A stretch of 64,000 nt of DNA. Origin: Sphingopyxis sp. H073 (lineage in GTDB: Bacteria > Pseudomonadota > Alphaproteobacteria > Sphingomonadales > Sphingomonadaceae). The notes below the pieces were generated by a model. The model was given only the letters and a program-made list of their open reading frames with translations, searched no databases and was not told where the DNA came from. Position numbers and translations under genes: made by a program. Numbering within the stretch: position 1 is the stretch's first letter; the number at the start of each line of letters is the position of its first letter. Below are positions 1 through 8,387 of this stretch, piece after piece. The stretch lies in the NCBI RefSeq assembly GCF_001468395.1, contig NZ_LNSG01000001.1, positions 248,001 to 312,000 of the forward strand, written 5' to 3'.

Positions 1-162
1 GCGCGAGAATGTCACCATCCGGAAACCCGTCGAGGACAGGTCGTACAGCTCGACGTCGAAGGGATTGAAGCCGGGCTCGCGAAAGCGCGCCCGTGCCTGC
101 ACGGGCGAGCGTTCGGCACGGCGGCCCTTCGTGGTCGTCTTGGTGTTGGCGTTGGTCAGCAC
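1..162 (-). CDS. PilZ domain protein, N-terminal part (cut by window edge)
   Basis: A GTG-started frame runs off the left edge. The 54 visible residues have a basic segment (RARFREPGF), then DVELYDLSSTGF, which resembles the PilZ pattern of an Arg-rich motif followed by D/NxSxxG. PilZ domains usually bind cyclic di-GMP, but the first arginine motif is only partly conserved, so ligand binding is uncertain. A GAGGTGGG ribosome binding site lies about 9 bases before the GTG. The next gene in the same direction starts at 835, so this is probably its own unit or a downstream member of the same minus-strand run. Confidence 0.6.
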   Translation of the reverse strand, partial: MLTNANTKTTTKGRRAERSPVQARARFREPGFNPFDVELYDLSSTGFRMVTFSR

Positions 163-244
163 GTCTGTGTTCCCACCTCGCTGGTCGATTCGGGGCGAAT
201 TTAACGCGCCGTTGGTTATCGCAAGGTGAAGCGAATTGATGAAA

Positions 245-835
245 TTACGGGTAGGGATAAGTGTCGTCGACCGCCATCAAATGGCTCGGGAAGGGGGTGA
301 CGAGATGCACGGCGTCGCGCCAGTCGGCGGTCAGCCAGCGCACATGGTCCTCGGCGTGCAGGATCAGCGGCATCGCGACAGGAGCGAGGCGTTCGAGCAG
401 GCCGTTCGGGTCGGTCGTCAGCACCGCGAAGCCCGGCCAGTCCTCGGTCTGGCGCTGGATGCCCGCGAAGGCGAAGATCGGGCGACCGGGCACCGACGCC
501 CAGCGCTGGCGCTTCGCGCCCGCCGGGCCCGACCAGACGGCAAAGCTCGTCGCCGGAATCAGGCAGCGGAGCTCGGGATGGCGGAGTGTCCCGATCCAGA
601 ACGGACTTGTCAGGTTGCGGACGGTGGCGACGGGCTGCGTGCCCTGCGGCGGGGGCGGGACGCCCCAGAGTTTCGGGCGCAGATAGCGGCGCGGTCCGCC
701 GCGGCTGTCGGGGGCGATCACCGGCGCGGGACGGCCGGGCGTGACATAGCCGCCGGTCCAGGGATCGTCGCCCGCATCGACGCCAAAAGTAGCGGAAATC
801 TGCGCTGCTGTGCCGTCGAGCCGATAGAGCTGCAT
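245..835 (-). CDS. SRAP-family (YedK/HMCES-like) protein lacking catalytic residues
   Basis: The 196-residue product keeps the SRAP fold signatures: RCLIPATSFAVW (family RCLIPADGFYEW), FAFAGI, FAVLTTDPN and MPLILHAEDHVRWL. SRAP proteins crosslink to abasic sites in single-stranded DNA through Cys2 exposed after Met removal. Here the usual MCGRY start is MQLYRL, so Cys2 is Gln; the Glu of the FYEW motif is Val, and the His normally just before RMPVIL is absent. The fold is likely kept but the thiazolidine chemistry should not work. The ATG at 835 gives a start that aligns with the family N-terminus. It lies 3 bases after the arfB stop, suggesting co-transcription. Confidence 0.7.
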   Translation of the reverse strand: MQLYRLDGTAAQISATFGVDAGDDPWTGGYVTPGRPAPVIAPDSRGGPRRYLRPKLWGVPPPPQGTQPVATVRNLTSPFWIGTLRHPELRCLIPATSFAVWSGPAGAKRQRWASVPGRPIFAFAGIQRQTEDWPGFAVLTTDPNGLLERLAPVAMPLILHAEDHVRWLTADWRDAVHLVTPFPSHLMAVDDTYPYP

Positions 836-837
836 GT

Positions 838-1236
838 CTAGTCGAGATGCACGCGGCCGCGCCCCGCCTTGACCGAGCTCCGCGCTTTCTTGGTGTCGAC
901 GCGGCGGGCCTTCGCGGCCTTGCTCGGCCTGGTCTTGATCCGTTTCTCGGGGCGGACGAGCGCGGCGTCGACCAGTTCGTTCAGCCGCGCGCGGGCGTCG
1001 GCGCGATTGGCCTCCTGGGTGCGAAAGCTGCGGGCGAGAATGACGAGTTCGCCGGCGGAGGTCATCTTGCTTCCGGCGAGCGTCTTGAGCCTGCGATAGG
1101 CATCGGGCGCGAGTCCGAGCGCGAAGACATCGACGCGAAGCTGGCACGCGGTCGCGACCTTGTTGACATTCTGACCGCCGGGGCCCGACCCCGCCAAGAA
1201 CTTCTCGGTGATCGCGCTTTCGGGGATGTCAGCCAC
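838..1236 (-). CDS. arfB: Peptidyl-tRNA hydrolase ArfB (ribosome rescue factor)
   Basis: ArfB rescues ribosomes stalled on truncated mRNA by hydrolysing peptidyl-tRNA with a release-factor-like GGQ loop. The 132-residue product has GSGPGGQNVNK near residues 16-26 and a long basic C-terminal tail (about residues 98-132) of the type that sits in the empty mRNA channel. The GTG start at 1236 is chosen because it gives the family N-terminus VADIPESAI; an upstream ATG at 1308 would add an unrelated 24 residues. The GTG overlaps the end of the preceding pseudouridine synthase by 8 bases, suggesting translational coupling. Confidence 0.85.
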   Translation of the reverse strand: MADIPESAITEKFLAGSGPGGQNVNKVATACQLRVDVFALGLAPDAYRRLKTLAGSKMTSAGELVILARSFRTQEANRADARARLNELVDAALVRPEKRIKTRPSKAAKARRVDTKKARSSVKAGRGRVHLD

Positions 1237-1912
1237 GGGTCGGCGACGCCCCTTCGGGTGCCGAAAAGCCCATCGCGGCGAAGCGATCGGGAAAGGGCGC
1301 CTCGGCAATTACTGGCGGCTTGACGTCACGTCTTACGACGAGCCGTTCGGCGTGGAGCATCGTGCGATCCTTCGCACCACCCTTGCCGTAAACGGGATCG
1401 CCGACGATCGGAAAACCAAGCCCTTCGAGCGCATGGACGCGCAGCTGGTGCGTGCGGCCGGTCTCTGGGCGGAAGCGCAGCAGCGCGCGGCCGTTCTCGA
1501 CGGCGAGCTTTTCCCAATGCGAGACCGAGGGCTTGCCCTTCGGATCGACGACCATGCGCCAGCCCTGTTCGGCCGTCGAGGTCTTGCCGAGGGGCAGGTC
1601 GATCGTGCCACGGTCGCCCGAGGGCACGCCGTCGAGGATCGCGAGATACTGCTTTTCGACCGCGCGCTCCTCGAAGGCGCGGGTGAAGCGGCCGTGCGCC
1701 TTCGGATTGCGCGCGAGCAGCAGGCAGCCCGAGGTGTCGCGGTCGAGCCGGTGGACGGGCAGCGGCCAGCGCTTGAAGCCGAAGCGCAGGCTGTCGAGAT
1801 GATTCTCGAGGCTGAGGCTGCCGTCGCGGGGTGCGTCGACGGGCAGGCCCGCGGGCTTGTCGATGACAAGCGCCTCGCCGTCGAGGAAAAGGATATGGTC
1901 TGAAAGAAGCAT
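1229..1912 (-). CDS. RluA-family pseudouridine synthase
   Basis: The 227-residue protein isomerises uridine to pseudouridine in rRNA and/or tRNA. The catalytic motif HRLDRDTSG with its Asp is present at about residues 54-62, followed by the family patterns TGRTHQLRVH and GDPVYG. The length and absence of an S4 domain suit the short RluA-type enzymes (TruC/RluA-like) rather than RluC/RluD. The target uridine cannot be told from sequence. The start ATG at 1912 is 7 bases past the stop of the upstream dioxygenase gene, and the 3' end overlaps arfB. Confidence 0.85.
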   Translation of the reverse strand: MLLSDHILFLDGEALVIDKPAGLPVDAPRDGSLSLENHLDSLRFGFKRWPLPVHRLDRDTSGCLLLARNPKAHGRFTRAFEERAVEKQYLAILDGVPSGDRGTIDLPLGKTSTAEQGWRMVVDPKGKPSVSHWEKLAVENGRALLRFRPETGRTHQLRVHALEGLGFPIVGDPVYGKGGAKDRTMLHAERLVVRRDVKPPVIAEAPFPDRFAAMGFSAPEGASPTRG

Positions 1913-1919
1913 GGCCGCG

Positions 1920-2744
1920 CTATACGGCGACGCTCTCCTCGCCGAAAGCGTAAACGTCCATCGCCAGAAACGCATAGGTCGTGCTGGCGTGGAGGCGCTT
2001 TGCGTGCAGGTTATCGCCGTCGGCGCCTGCTCCCATCGCGACGAACAGCGGCAGGATATGGTCGGGCGTCGGATGGTTGTCCTTCCCATGCGGCGCGCGC
2101 TTGACCGCATGGAGGACATCGTCGATCGCATTGGCCTCCATCCGGCCGGCGACCCAGGCAGTGAAGTCGCTGACCCATGCGGGCGCCGGGGCACCGATCG
2201 CCGGGCGCGTGGTGAAGAAGGCGCGGAGATTATGCGTGATGCTGCCCGATCCGATGACGAGGACGCCTTCGTCGCGCAGCGGGGCGAGCGCCTGCCCCAG
2301 CGCATAATGCCATTCGGGAGATGCGTTTGAGGCGATCGAGAGCTGGACGACCGGAATGTCGGCTTGCGGATAGATCACCGACAGCGGCACCCACGCGCCA
2401 TGGTCGAGCCCGCGCTCTGGATCGGCGGCGACGGTCAGACCGTGCGCGGCGAGCAGGTCGACAACGCGCTGCGCCAGCGCCGGATCACCCGGCGCGGGAT
2501 AGCGCATCGCGAACAGCTCTTCCGGGAAACCCCCGAAATCGTGAATTGTCGGCGGTGCGGGCGAAGCGGTCACAGTCGCCCTGCCATCCTGAGACGCCGC
2601 ATCATGATGCGCCGACACGACAAGGATCGCGCGCGGACGCGGCAGCGAGTTGCCCAGCCCGGCGAGGAAATCCCGCGCCGGGCTGGGCTCGAGCGCCATC
2701 ATCGGCGAGCCATGCGAAAGGAACCAGCTCGGGAGACGGCGCAT
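1920..2744 (-). CDS. ygiD: Class III extradiol dioxygenase, 4,5-DOPA dioxygenase type
   Basis: A 274-residue LigB-superfamily non-haem iron(II) enzyme of the YgiD/DODA type. Visible signatures are SHGSPMMALE at the N-terminus, SAHHDA around residue 45, LDHGAWVPL and IGSGSITHNLR, which hold the conserved His ligands and the active-site His. YgiD enzymes open catechol-type rings such as DOPA, but the in vivo substrate is often unknown. It lies 4 bases downstream of wrbA in a run of quinone- and aromatic-handling genes, which fits detoxification of catechols and quinones. Confidence 0.85.
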   Translation of the reverse strand: MRRLPSWFLSHGSPMMALEPSPARDFLAGLGNSLPRPRAILVVSAHHDAASQDGRATVTASPAPPTIHDFGGFPEELFAMRYPAPGDPALAQRVVDLLAAHGLTVAADPERGLDHGAWVPLSVIYPQADIPVVQLSIASNASPEWHYALGQALAPLRDEGVLVIGSGSITHNLRAFFTTRPAIGAPAPAWVSDFTAWVAGRMEANAIDDVLHAVKRAPHGKDNHPTPDHILPLFVAMGAGADGDNLHAKRLHASTTYAFLAMDVYAFGEESVAV

Positions 2745-2748
2745 CGGT

Positions 2749-3351
2749 TCAGGCGATCAGCTTGGCGGCGGTCTTCGCGACGCGCTCACCCAGATAGCGG
2801 GCGCCGCCGAGATCGGCTTCGCTCGGCTGTCGCGAACCGTCGCCGTCGGCAACGGTCGTCGCCCCGTAAGGCGCGCCGCCCTTGACCTCGCCGACGCCCA
2901 TCTGGCCGGCGTAGCCATAGTCGAGCCCGACGATCGTCAGGCCGAAGTGGAGCAGGTTGGTCAGGACCGAGAAGAGCGTCGTTTCCTGCCCGCCATGCTG
3001 CGTCGCGGTCGAGGTGAAGGCCGCGCCGACCTTGCCGTTGAGCTTGCCCTGCGCCCACACGCCGCCGGCAGTGTCCCAAAAGCTCGCCATCTGGCTCGCC
3101 ATGCGGCCGAAGCGCGTCGGGGTACCGACGACGATCGCGTCATAGGTCGCGAGCTCGTTCGGATCGCTCAGCAGCGGATGCGCGGTGTCGGTCTTGAAGC
3201 CGGCGGCCTCGATCACCGCCTGCGGGGCGGTTTCGGCGACGCGGCGGATGTCGACGTCGGCGCCTGCGGCGCGCGCGCCCTCGGCGACGGCATCGGCCAT
3301 CTGTTCGACATGACCATAGCTCGAATAGTAAAGCACCAGTACCTTGGCCAT
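2749..3351 (-). CDS. wrbA: NAD(P)H:quinone oxidoreductase WrbA
   Basis: A 200-residue flavodoxin-like FMN protein that reduces quinones by two electrons and so avoids semiquinone radicals. It starts [14 protein letters not shown], the FMN phosphate loop, and has the WrbA-specific [22 protein letters not shown] and GAPYGATT segments. Length matches the family (about 198-200). The gene is in a leftward group with azoR and pirin upstream and ygiD downstream. Confidence 0.93.
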   Translation of the reverse strand: MAKVLVLYYSSYGHVEQMADAVAEGARAAGADVDIRRVAETAPQAVIEAAGFKTDTAHPLLSDPNELATYDAIVVGTPTRFGRMASQMASFWDTAGGVWAQGKLNGKVGAAFTSTATQHGGQETTLFSVLTNLLHFGLTIVGLDYGYAGQMGVGEVKGGAPYGATTVADGDGSRQPSEADLGGARYLGERVAKTAAKLIA

Positions 3352-3419
3352 CGTTCAGTCCTTTCCTTGCAGAGAGGCCGCCGCCACGCAGGAGGAAGCG
3401 CGCGGCGGCGACTCGGGGA

Positions 3420-4016
3420 TCAAGCGGCCTGCTTGAGTTCGTCGATTGCGGCGGTTGCGCGGTTCACGGCATCGCCATCCATCATCTGCTGACCGGCGTC
3501 GATTACGGTGACGTCGGTGATGCCGACGAAGCCGAGAACATGACGCAGATAACCGGTCGCGAAATCATAGTCGCTGCCGACCGGCACGCCGCCCGTGGCG
3601 ACGACCAGATAGGCCTTCTTGCCCTTCAGCAGCCCTTCGGGGCCGGCTTCGGTGTAGCGGAAGGTGCGGCGGGCGCGGGCGATGAGGTCGATCCAGGCCT
3701 TCAGCGACGCCGGAACCGCGAAGTTGTAGAGCGGCACGCCGATGACGATCGTGTCGGCGGCTTCGAGTTCGCCGATCAGCTCGTCCGATGCTGCGAGCGC
3801 GGCCTTCTGATCGGCGCTGCGGGCATCATCGTCGGTGAAGTTCGCGCCGACCCAGTTTTCGGTCAGCAGGGCCGGCGGGGTCTGGGCGAGGTCGCGCACG
3901 GTGACGCTGGCGCCATAACCCTGTTCGACCAGGCGGGCGACGAGCTTGTCGGCAAGCTGGCGGGTGGTCGAGCCCGCGTGGCGCGCGCTCGCATCGATAC
4001 GAAGAATGTGGCTCAT
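3420..4016 (-). CDS. azoR: FMN-dependent NADH-azoreductase / quinone reductase
   Basis: A 198-residue flavodoxin-fold enzyme that reduces azo dyes and, physiologically, quinones. Family signatures include the N-terminal ILRIDASAR, GVPLYNFAVPASLKAWID around residues 93-110, and ATGGVPVGS. The ATG at 4016 gives the normal N-terminus. It is followed by wrbA after 68 bases and preceded by pirin after 87 bases. With the divergent LysR gene this resembles quinone/electrophile-responsive clusters. Confidence 0.92.
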   Translation of the reverse strand: MSHILRIDASARHAGSTTRQLADKLVARLVEQGYGASVTVRDLAQTPPALLTENWVGANFTDDDARSADQKAALAASDELIGELEAADTIVIGVPLYNFAVPASLKAWIDLIARARRTFRYTEAGPEGLLKGKKAYLVVATGGVPVGSDYDFATGYLRHVLGFVGITDVTVIDAGQQMMDGDAVNRATAAIDELKQAA

Positions 4017-4103
4017 CGTGTTACTCCTTCAATTTGAACTTGGTGAAAAGGGGGTGGGCCGCCGCCGACGGGGAGGGGCTTGGCGGCGGCCCGGGGGACT
4101 TCG

Positions 4104-4802
4104 TCAGAGGCTGTCGACCAGCACCAGTTCGGCGTCGTCGAGTGCTTCGACCTCGATCGTTCCGACGTCGCGGATCGCGATGCCGTCGCGGGGGTCGGCA
4201 TCCTGACCGTTGACGCGGATGCGGCCCTTGGCGGCGACGAGATAGGCGTGGCGGCCGGGGCCGAGGTCGTAGGCGAGCTTTTCACCTGCCTCGACCGTCG
4301 CCGCGGCCACACGGGCGTCGGCGCGGATCGGCAGCGCGTCGTCATCGCCTTCGATGCCGCTCGCCAGGGTCACGAACCGGCCCGACCGGTCGGCCTTCGG
4401 AAATTCGCGCTGGCCCCAACCGGGATTGCCGCCGCCTTGGGTTGGCATGATCCAGATCTGGAACAGCGTCGTTTCCTCGTCCTCAAGGTTGAACTCGCTG
4501 TGCATGACGCCGGTGCCGGCGCTCATTACCTGGACGTCGCCCGCCACGGTGCGGCCGGCATTGCCCATCGAGTCACGGTGGCTGATCGCGCCGCTGCGGA
4601 CATAGGTGATGATTTCCATGTCGCGGTGCGGGTGGGCGGGAAAGCCCGACTGCGCCGCGATGGCATCGTCGTTCCAGACGCGCAGCGCGCCCCAACCCAT
4701 GCGGCCGGGTTCGTAATAGTCGGCGAAAGAGAAGTGATGACGGGCATCGAGCCAGCCGTGATTGGCATGGCCCAGCGTGTCGAATTTGCGAATATCGATC
4801 AT
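4104..4802 (-). CDS. Pirin family bicupin protein
   Basis: The 232-residue product has the pirin cupin pattern: FPAHPHRDMEIITYV (metal ligands HxH), HRDSMGN, then GTGVMHSEFN with further His/Glu ligands. Bacterial pirins of the YhhW type can have quercetin dioxygenase or redox-sensing roles; which applies here is unknown. The start at 4802 (MIDIRKFD) is the standard pirin N-terminus. A longer in-frame version to 4925 would cross the divergent promoter and is rejected. First gene of the leftward run divergent from a LysR regulator. Confidence 0.88.
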   Translation of the reverse strand: MIDIRKFDTLGHANHGWLDARHHFSFADYYEPGRMGWGALRVWNDDAIAAQSGFPAHPHRDMEIITYVRSGAISHRDSMGNAGRTVAGDVQVMSAGTGVMHSEFNLEDEETTLFQIWIMPTQGGGNPGWGQREFPKADRSGRFVTLASGIEGDDDALPIRADARVAAATVEAGEKLAYDLGPGRHAYLVAAKGRIRVNGQDADPRDGIAIRDVGTIEVEALDDAELVLVDSL

Positions 4803-4904
4803 GGCCTTGTCCTTCCTGGGTGCGGCCTTGCCGGCATTGATGCCGGACCGCGCCCTTGTGTTGAGGACAAAATAGGCTTTGGGATCGTTTCGAAAATAGC
4901 GTAG

Positions 4905-4925
4905 ATGGAAAATCATCGTTTCCAT
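4905..4925. promoter_or_regulatory. Candidate LysR operator in divergent promoter
   Basis: Between the pirin start (4802) and the LysR start (4940) lies ATGGAAA-N7-TTTCCAT, a perfect 7-bp inverted repeat of the T-Nx-A kind bound by LysR proteins. A second smaller palindrome, TTTCGAAA, is at 4888-4895. The position just before the regulator suggests autoregulation plus control of the pirin-azoR-wrbA genes. Binding is inferred. Confidence 0.5.
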
Positions 4926-4939
4926 TTTCGAGGTATTGG

Positions 4940-5875
4940 ATGTCGCTTCCCGATTATGAGGGCTGGGCCTGTTTCGCCGCGGTCGCCGACAGCGGCAGCT
5001 TCACCGCCGCCGCCGCGTCGCTCGGCCTGTCGAAGGCGAGCGTGTCGAAAGCGGTGACGCGGCTCGAGGCGTCGCTCGGCATCACGCTGCTGCTGCGCAG
5101 TTCGCGGCAGGTGACGCTGTCGACCGCCGGGGCGGGGCTGGTCGACGAGGCGCGGGCGATGGTCGCGGCGGCGGTGTCGGCGACCGAAGCGGCGCGCGGC
5201 GACCGGCGCGACCTTGCCGGGCCGATCCGCCTCGCCGCGCCGATGAGCTTCGGGATCAAGGTGCTGGGGCGTCCGCTCGCGACCTTTCTCGAAATGCATC
5301 CGGCGGTCGAGGTCGACATCATCCTCAGCGACGCGCGGAGCGACCTGGTCGCCGAGGGGATCGACCTCGCGCTCCGCATCTCGCGGATGGACGATTCCAG
5401 CCTGCTCGCGCGGACGATCGCGCCGGTCGCGGCGTCGGTGATCGCGAGCGAGGCCTATCTGGAGCGCCACGGCACGCCGCGCCACCCGCTCGAACTCGCG
5501 GGCCATCGGCTGGTCGGATACGGGCACCGCGAACGCGCGATGCCGCTCCACTTCCACCGCGAGGGCGAGCAGGCGACGGTCGTCCCCAGCGGGCCCCTGT
5601 TCGCGAACAACGGCGACATCGCGGTTCCTTTGCTTGTCGCGGGGGGCGGGATCGCGGTGCTGCCCGACTTCATCGCCGACCAGGAACTGGCGTCGGGCGC
5701 GCTGGTCCGCATCCTCACCGACTGGTCGCTGCCGCAATCCTATCTGCATCTGCTGTCGCCGCCGTCGCGGCTGCGTCCCGCGCGCGTGACCGCGCTGGCG
5801 GACTTTCTGGTCGATGTCCTCAAACGCTCCTGCACCGGCGCGCATGACGATCATCTCGCCCGGCGAACGGGGTGA
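4940..5875 (+). CDS. LysR family transcriptional regulator
   Basis: A 311-residue LysR regulator with an N-terminal winged helix (SGSFTAAAASLGLSKASVSK, about residues 18-37) and a type 2 periplasmic-binding-like effector domain from about residue 90. It belongs to the CrgA-like group, as shown by DLAGPIRLAAPMSFG and LALRISRMDDSSLLAR. It is divergent from pirin/azoR/wrbA/ygiD, so quinone- or electrophile-responsive control of that set is the likely role. The effector cannot be read from sequence. Confidence 0.9.
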   Translation: MSLPDYEGWACFAAVADSGSFTAAAASLGLSKASVSKAVTRLEASLGITLLLRSSRQVTLSTAGAGLVDEARAMVAAAVSATEAARGDRRDLAGPIRLAAPMSFGIKVLGRPLATFLEMHPAVEVDIILSDARSDLVAEGIDLALRISRMDDSSLLARTIAPVAASVIASEAYLERHGTPRHPLELAGHRLVGYGHRERAMPLHFHREGEQATVVPSGPLFANNGDIAVPLLVAGGGIAVLPDFIADQELASGALVRILTDWSLPQSYLHLLSPPSRLRPARVTALADFLVDVLKRSCTGAHDDHLARRTG

Positions 5876-5915
5876 ATCTGGTGCAAAATGGCAACGGAAT
5901 TCGCCGCGACTCGTG

Positions 5916-5942
5916 GATTCCTGCGGGTTAAACCAAAATTAA
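5916..5942 (+). promoter_or_regulatory. CtrA box and GANTC methylation site upstream of ctrA
   Basis: TTAA at 5928-5931, exactly 7 bases, then TTAA at 5939-5942 is a perfect CtrA recognition sequence. Eight bases before it GATTC (5916-5920) is a CcrM GANTC site. Caulobacter ctrA is autoregulated by CtrA and has a methylation-sensitive promoter, so the same arrangement is likely here. The gene start is 130 bases downstream. Confidence 0.65.
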
Positions 5943-6071
5943 CCTTTTCCCTTCATTAGTTTCATGGTTAATGTTCCGGCAGTCTCGCGAGCGGGTTCCG
6001 GTCGGCACATCCAGGGGGGTCGTGCGATCGGGTTCGCGGGATCATCGTGGGAAACAGTTAAGGGGTGCCCA

Positions 6072-6779
6072 ATGCGCGTACTGCTGATCGAGGACGAGCC
6101 GACGACCGCGAAGGCGATTGACACGATGCTCACCACCGAGGGCTTCAACGTTTACACGACCGATCTGGGCGAAGAGGGCCTCGATCTGGGCAAGCTCTAT
6201 GATTACGACATCATCCTGCTCGACCTGAACCTGCCCGACATGCACGGCTATGACGTGCTGAAGAAGCTGCGCACTGCGAAGGTGCAGACGCCGGTGCTGA
6301 TCCTGTCGGGCATTTCGGAAATGGATTCGAAGGTGCGCTCGTTCGGCTTCGGCGCCGATGACTATGTCACCAAGCCGTTCCACCGCGACGAGTTGGTCGC
6401 CCGCATCCATGCGGTCGTCCGCCGGTCGAAGGGCCACAGCCAGAGCGTCATCAAGACGGGCAAGCTGGCGGTCAATCTCGACACCAAGACGGTCGAGGTC
6501 GACAGCGTCCGCGTGCATCTGACCGGCAAGGAATATCAGATGCTCGAGCTGCTCTCGCTCCGCAAGGGTACGACGCTGACCAAGGAAATGTTCCTGAACC
6601 ACCTCTATGGCGGCATGGACGAGCCCGAACTGAAGATCATCGACGTCTTCATCTGCAAGCTGCGCAAGAAGCTGGCGCTCGCCTGCGGCGGCGAAAATTA
6701 TATCGAGACGGTCTGGGGTCGCGGCTATGTGCTGCGCGATATCGATGATGAGGGGAATGAAGTGCGCCGGGTCGCCTGA
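6072..6779 (+). CDS. ctrA: Cell cycle response regulator CtrA
   Basis: An OmpR-type response regulator of 235 residues. The receiver has EDE at 7-9, the phospho-acceptor Asp51 in [13 protein letters not shown] and Lys in [10 protein letters not shown]. The C-terminal winged helix has [12 protein letters not shown] and the CtrA-characteristic [20 protein letters not shown]. CtrA controls cell-cycle, motility and pilus genes in Alphaproteobacteria. The ATG at 6072 matches the family N-terminus MRVLLIEDE; an in-frame ATG at 5964 would add 36 unrelated residues. The protein ends RRVA, not the AlaAla degradation tail of Caulobacter CtrA. Confidence 0.95.
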   Translation: MRVLLIEDEPTTAKAIDTMLTTEGFNVYTTDLGEEGLDLGKLYDYDIILLDLNLPDMHGYDVLKKLRTAKVQTPVLILSGISEMDSKVRSFGFGADDYVTKPFHRDELVARIHAVVRRSKGHSQSVIKTGKLAVNLDTKTVEVDSVRVHLTGKEYQMLELLSLRKGTTLTKEMFLNHLYGGMDEPELKIIDVFICKLRKKLALACGGENYIETVWGRGYVLRDIDDEGNEVRRVA

Positions 6780-6801
6780 GCCGCTTCAAGCCAGTTATTA
6801 C

Positions 6802-6841
6802 ACGGAAACCGGCGCGGAGCGATCCGCGCCGGTTTCCGTTT
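6802..6841. terminator. Bidirectional intrinsic terminator between ctrA and ridA
   Basis: A perfect 17-bp stem (arms 6802-6818 and 6823-6839) with a GCGA loop is followed by T-rich sequence on the plus strand. It lies between the convergent ctrA and ridA genes. Confidence 0.8.
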
Positions 6842-6846
6842 GGGCA

Positions 6847-7221
6847 TCAGCCGGCGGTTTTCGCCGCGACGGCGATGGCCTCGATCTCGATCCGGAAGCG
6901 GAAATGCAGCGGTCCGGTCGCGATGACGCTCCGCGCCGGCCGCGCGGTGCCGAAGAAGGCGCCATATACCTCGTCGAGTTCGTCCCAGTCGGCGATGTCG
7001 GTCAGATAGACGGTCGTCTTGACCACCTGCGAAAGGTCGGCGCCCGCGCTTGCGAGCACCGCGCGCAGGTTGGAAAGCGCCTGTTCGGCCTGCTCCCGGA
7101 ACGATGCCGCCGCCAGCGTCGTATCGCGGCCCGGCCGCAGGGGGAGCTGTCCCGACACGAAAATGAGGCCGCCGCCGAGGGTGAAGGGCGAATAATGCGG
7201 ACCTGAATCGCCCGATGTCAT
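6847..7221 (-). CDS. RidA (YjgF/YER057c/UK114) family protein
   Basis: A 124-residue member of the Rid family, which hydrolyses reactive enamine/imine intermediates of PLP enzymes. Visible features are GLIFVSGQLPLRPG, NLRAVLASAGADLSQVVKTTVYLTDI (quoted in part: VVKTTVYLTDI) and PARSVI, where the Arg normally binds the carboxylate of the substrate. The C-terminal ETEAIA-like segment is IEIEAIAVA. It may belong to a non-archetypal Rid subgroup, so substrate is open. Convergent with ctrA. Confidence 0.88.
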   Translation of the reverse strand: MTSGDSGPHYSPFTLGGGLIFVSGQLPLRPGRDTTLAAASFREQAEQALSNLRAVLASAGADLSQVVKTTVYLTDIADWDELDEVYGAFFGTARPARSVIATGPLHFRFRIEIEAIAVAAKTAG

Positions 7222-7343
7222 CTCATGCTTTTCCCGATCATGTCGCCGACGATAGCACGGCTTTTCGGCGGGCGGTCGAAAAATGGCCGAGTGACGGGTT
7301 GCGACCGATTGCAGACGTTTGTTAAAGCGGTAATAATTGCCCT

Positions 7344-7814
7344 ATGACCACCGCTCGTCCTTCCATTGTCGCCCTCGGCGTAGCCGCTTTGATGATGAGT
7401 GGATGTGACAATCTCGTTGAGCGTAAGTCCAGCGACCAATCCGTAAGTTCGGCGGCAGGTGTCGATGGCGCCTCTACTTTTGACATTGTTCCCGCTGAAC
7501 GCATTGCGCTCCAGCAGCAGGCGCGCGCGGGCGATGGGGAGGCCGCTTATAAACTTGCACTCTTCTATGGGATGGCGGGGGGAGAATCTGGCGTCGCCGG
7601 TGACCCGAGAAACTTGCGGGAAGAAGAGCGATGGCTGCGGCTTTCAGCAAAGGCCGGGTTCGAGCCCGGTAGGCATTCCTTGGCAGTGAAAATTGGCCCA
7701 AAGGATTGCCCCACCGCGCGTCAAATGATGACCGAAATCGCGGAAAAGAGTAGCGACCCCCAACTTAGCAAAAATGCCCAGTCTTGGTTAAAGGACGACG
7801 CTCTTTGCAAATGA
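7344..7814 (+). CDS. Predicted lipoprotein with Sel1-like repeat
   Basis: 156 residues with a lipoprotein signal: a hydrophobic stretch ending MMSGC, where Cys21 would be lipidated. Residues about 62-105 (GDGEAAYKLALFYG, then EERWLRLSAKAGFEPG) look like one and a half Sel1/TPR-like repeats, usually protein-protein interaction modules. Two further Cys (in KDCPTAR and at the C-terminus) could form a disulfide. Base composition is visibly less GC-biased than the neighbours, hinting at later acquisition. Function unknown. Confidence 0.7.
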   Translation: MTTARPSIVALGVAALMMSGCDNLVERKSSDQSVSSAAGVDGASTFDIVPAERIALQQQARAGDGEAAYKLALFYGMAGGESGVAGDPRNLREEERWLRLSAKAGFEPGRHSLAVKIGPKDCPTARQMMTEIAEKSSDPQLSKNAQSWLKDDALCK

Positions 7815-7821
7815 CCGCTAA

Positions 7822-8137
7822 CGACCGAAATAAGCCGTCGCCCCCGCGCAGGCGGGGGCCGCTGTCGGTTTACGCGGCCGCGCAGGAATAGACGGCTAGC
7901 GGCCCCCGCCTGCGCGGGGGCGACGCTGTTGATACGTGCGCTAACCACCCCACAGCCGCCATCGGCTTCAAATTGGCCTTTCCTACATTATCCGCCTGTG
8001 CCAGCCTTCACCCGGCTCTTTCATCTGGTGGACAAAAGCGGTCTCGGCCCGGCTTGCGGGCACGGCGTGCGCGATGCGTCGGCAATCCTCCCGGTCACAA
8101 ACGGGTGATGCGATAGGCTGAACTTTCCTGAACTTTG
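7822..8137 (+). repeat. Long dispersed intergenic repeat, copy 1 (palindrome plus tail)
   Basis: A 316-base element begins CGACCGAAATAAGCC and ends TGAACTTTCCTGAACTTTG. Its first part is a palindrome with perfect 24-bp arms (7837-7860 and 7901-7924) around a 40-base loop, followed by a tail with conserved blocks such as TTTCCTACATTATCCG. A second copy lies at 27918-28245 in opposite orientation. It fills most of the 573-base gap between the lipoprotein gene and the small exported ORF; I see nothing recognisable in 8138-8375. Confidence 0.85.
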
Positions 8138-8387
8138 AAATCCGGGCCGCGATGACCAGCGAGGCATGACAGCCCCGCACCCCATTTATCCGTCTGGCTT
8201 TTGGGCCGCCAATGAAGCCGTCGGCGCAATTCGTCTCCAAAATGCGACGGTCTGAAATTCCGCTCCAGAACCGGAGCCTCGAGCGCGGAATTAATGGATC
8301 CCGACTCTAGACGCCGGTCCGTTTTCACCCTATGTTCAGGGAACGGGGCGCAATAATCGGGGCTCCGGACGTTTAGAGGGGCGATTC

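Noticed and set aside
7822-8137. CRISPR array or tRNA-like structure in the long repeat
   Set aside because: Only one palindrome per copy with no regularly spaced repeats, and no cloverleaf can be drawn.
8095-8328. A 77-residue minus-strand frame before the small exported ORF
   Set aside because: It begins inside the dispersed repeat's flank, has no signature and no convincing ribosome site.
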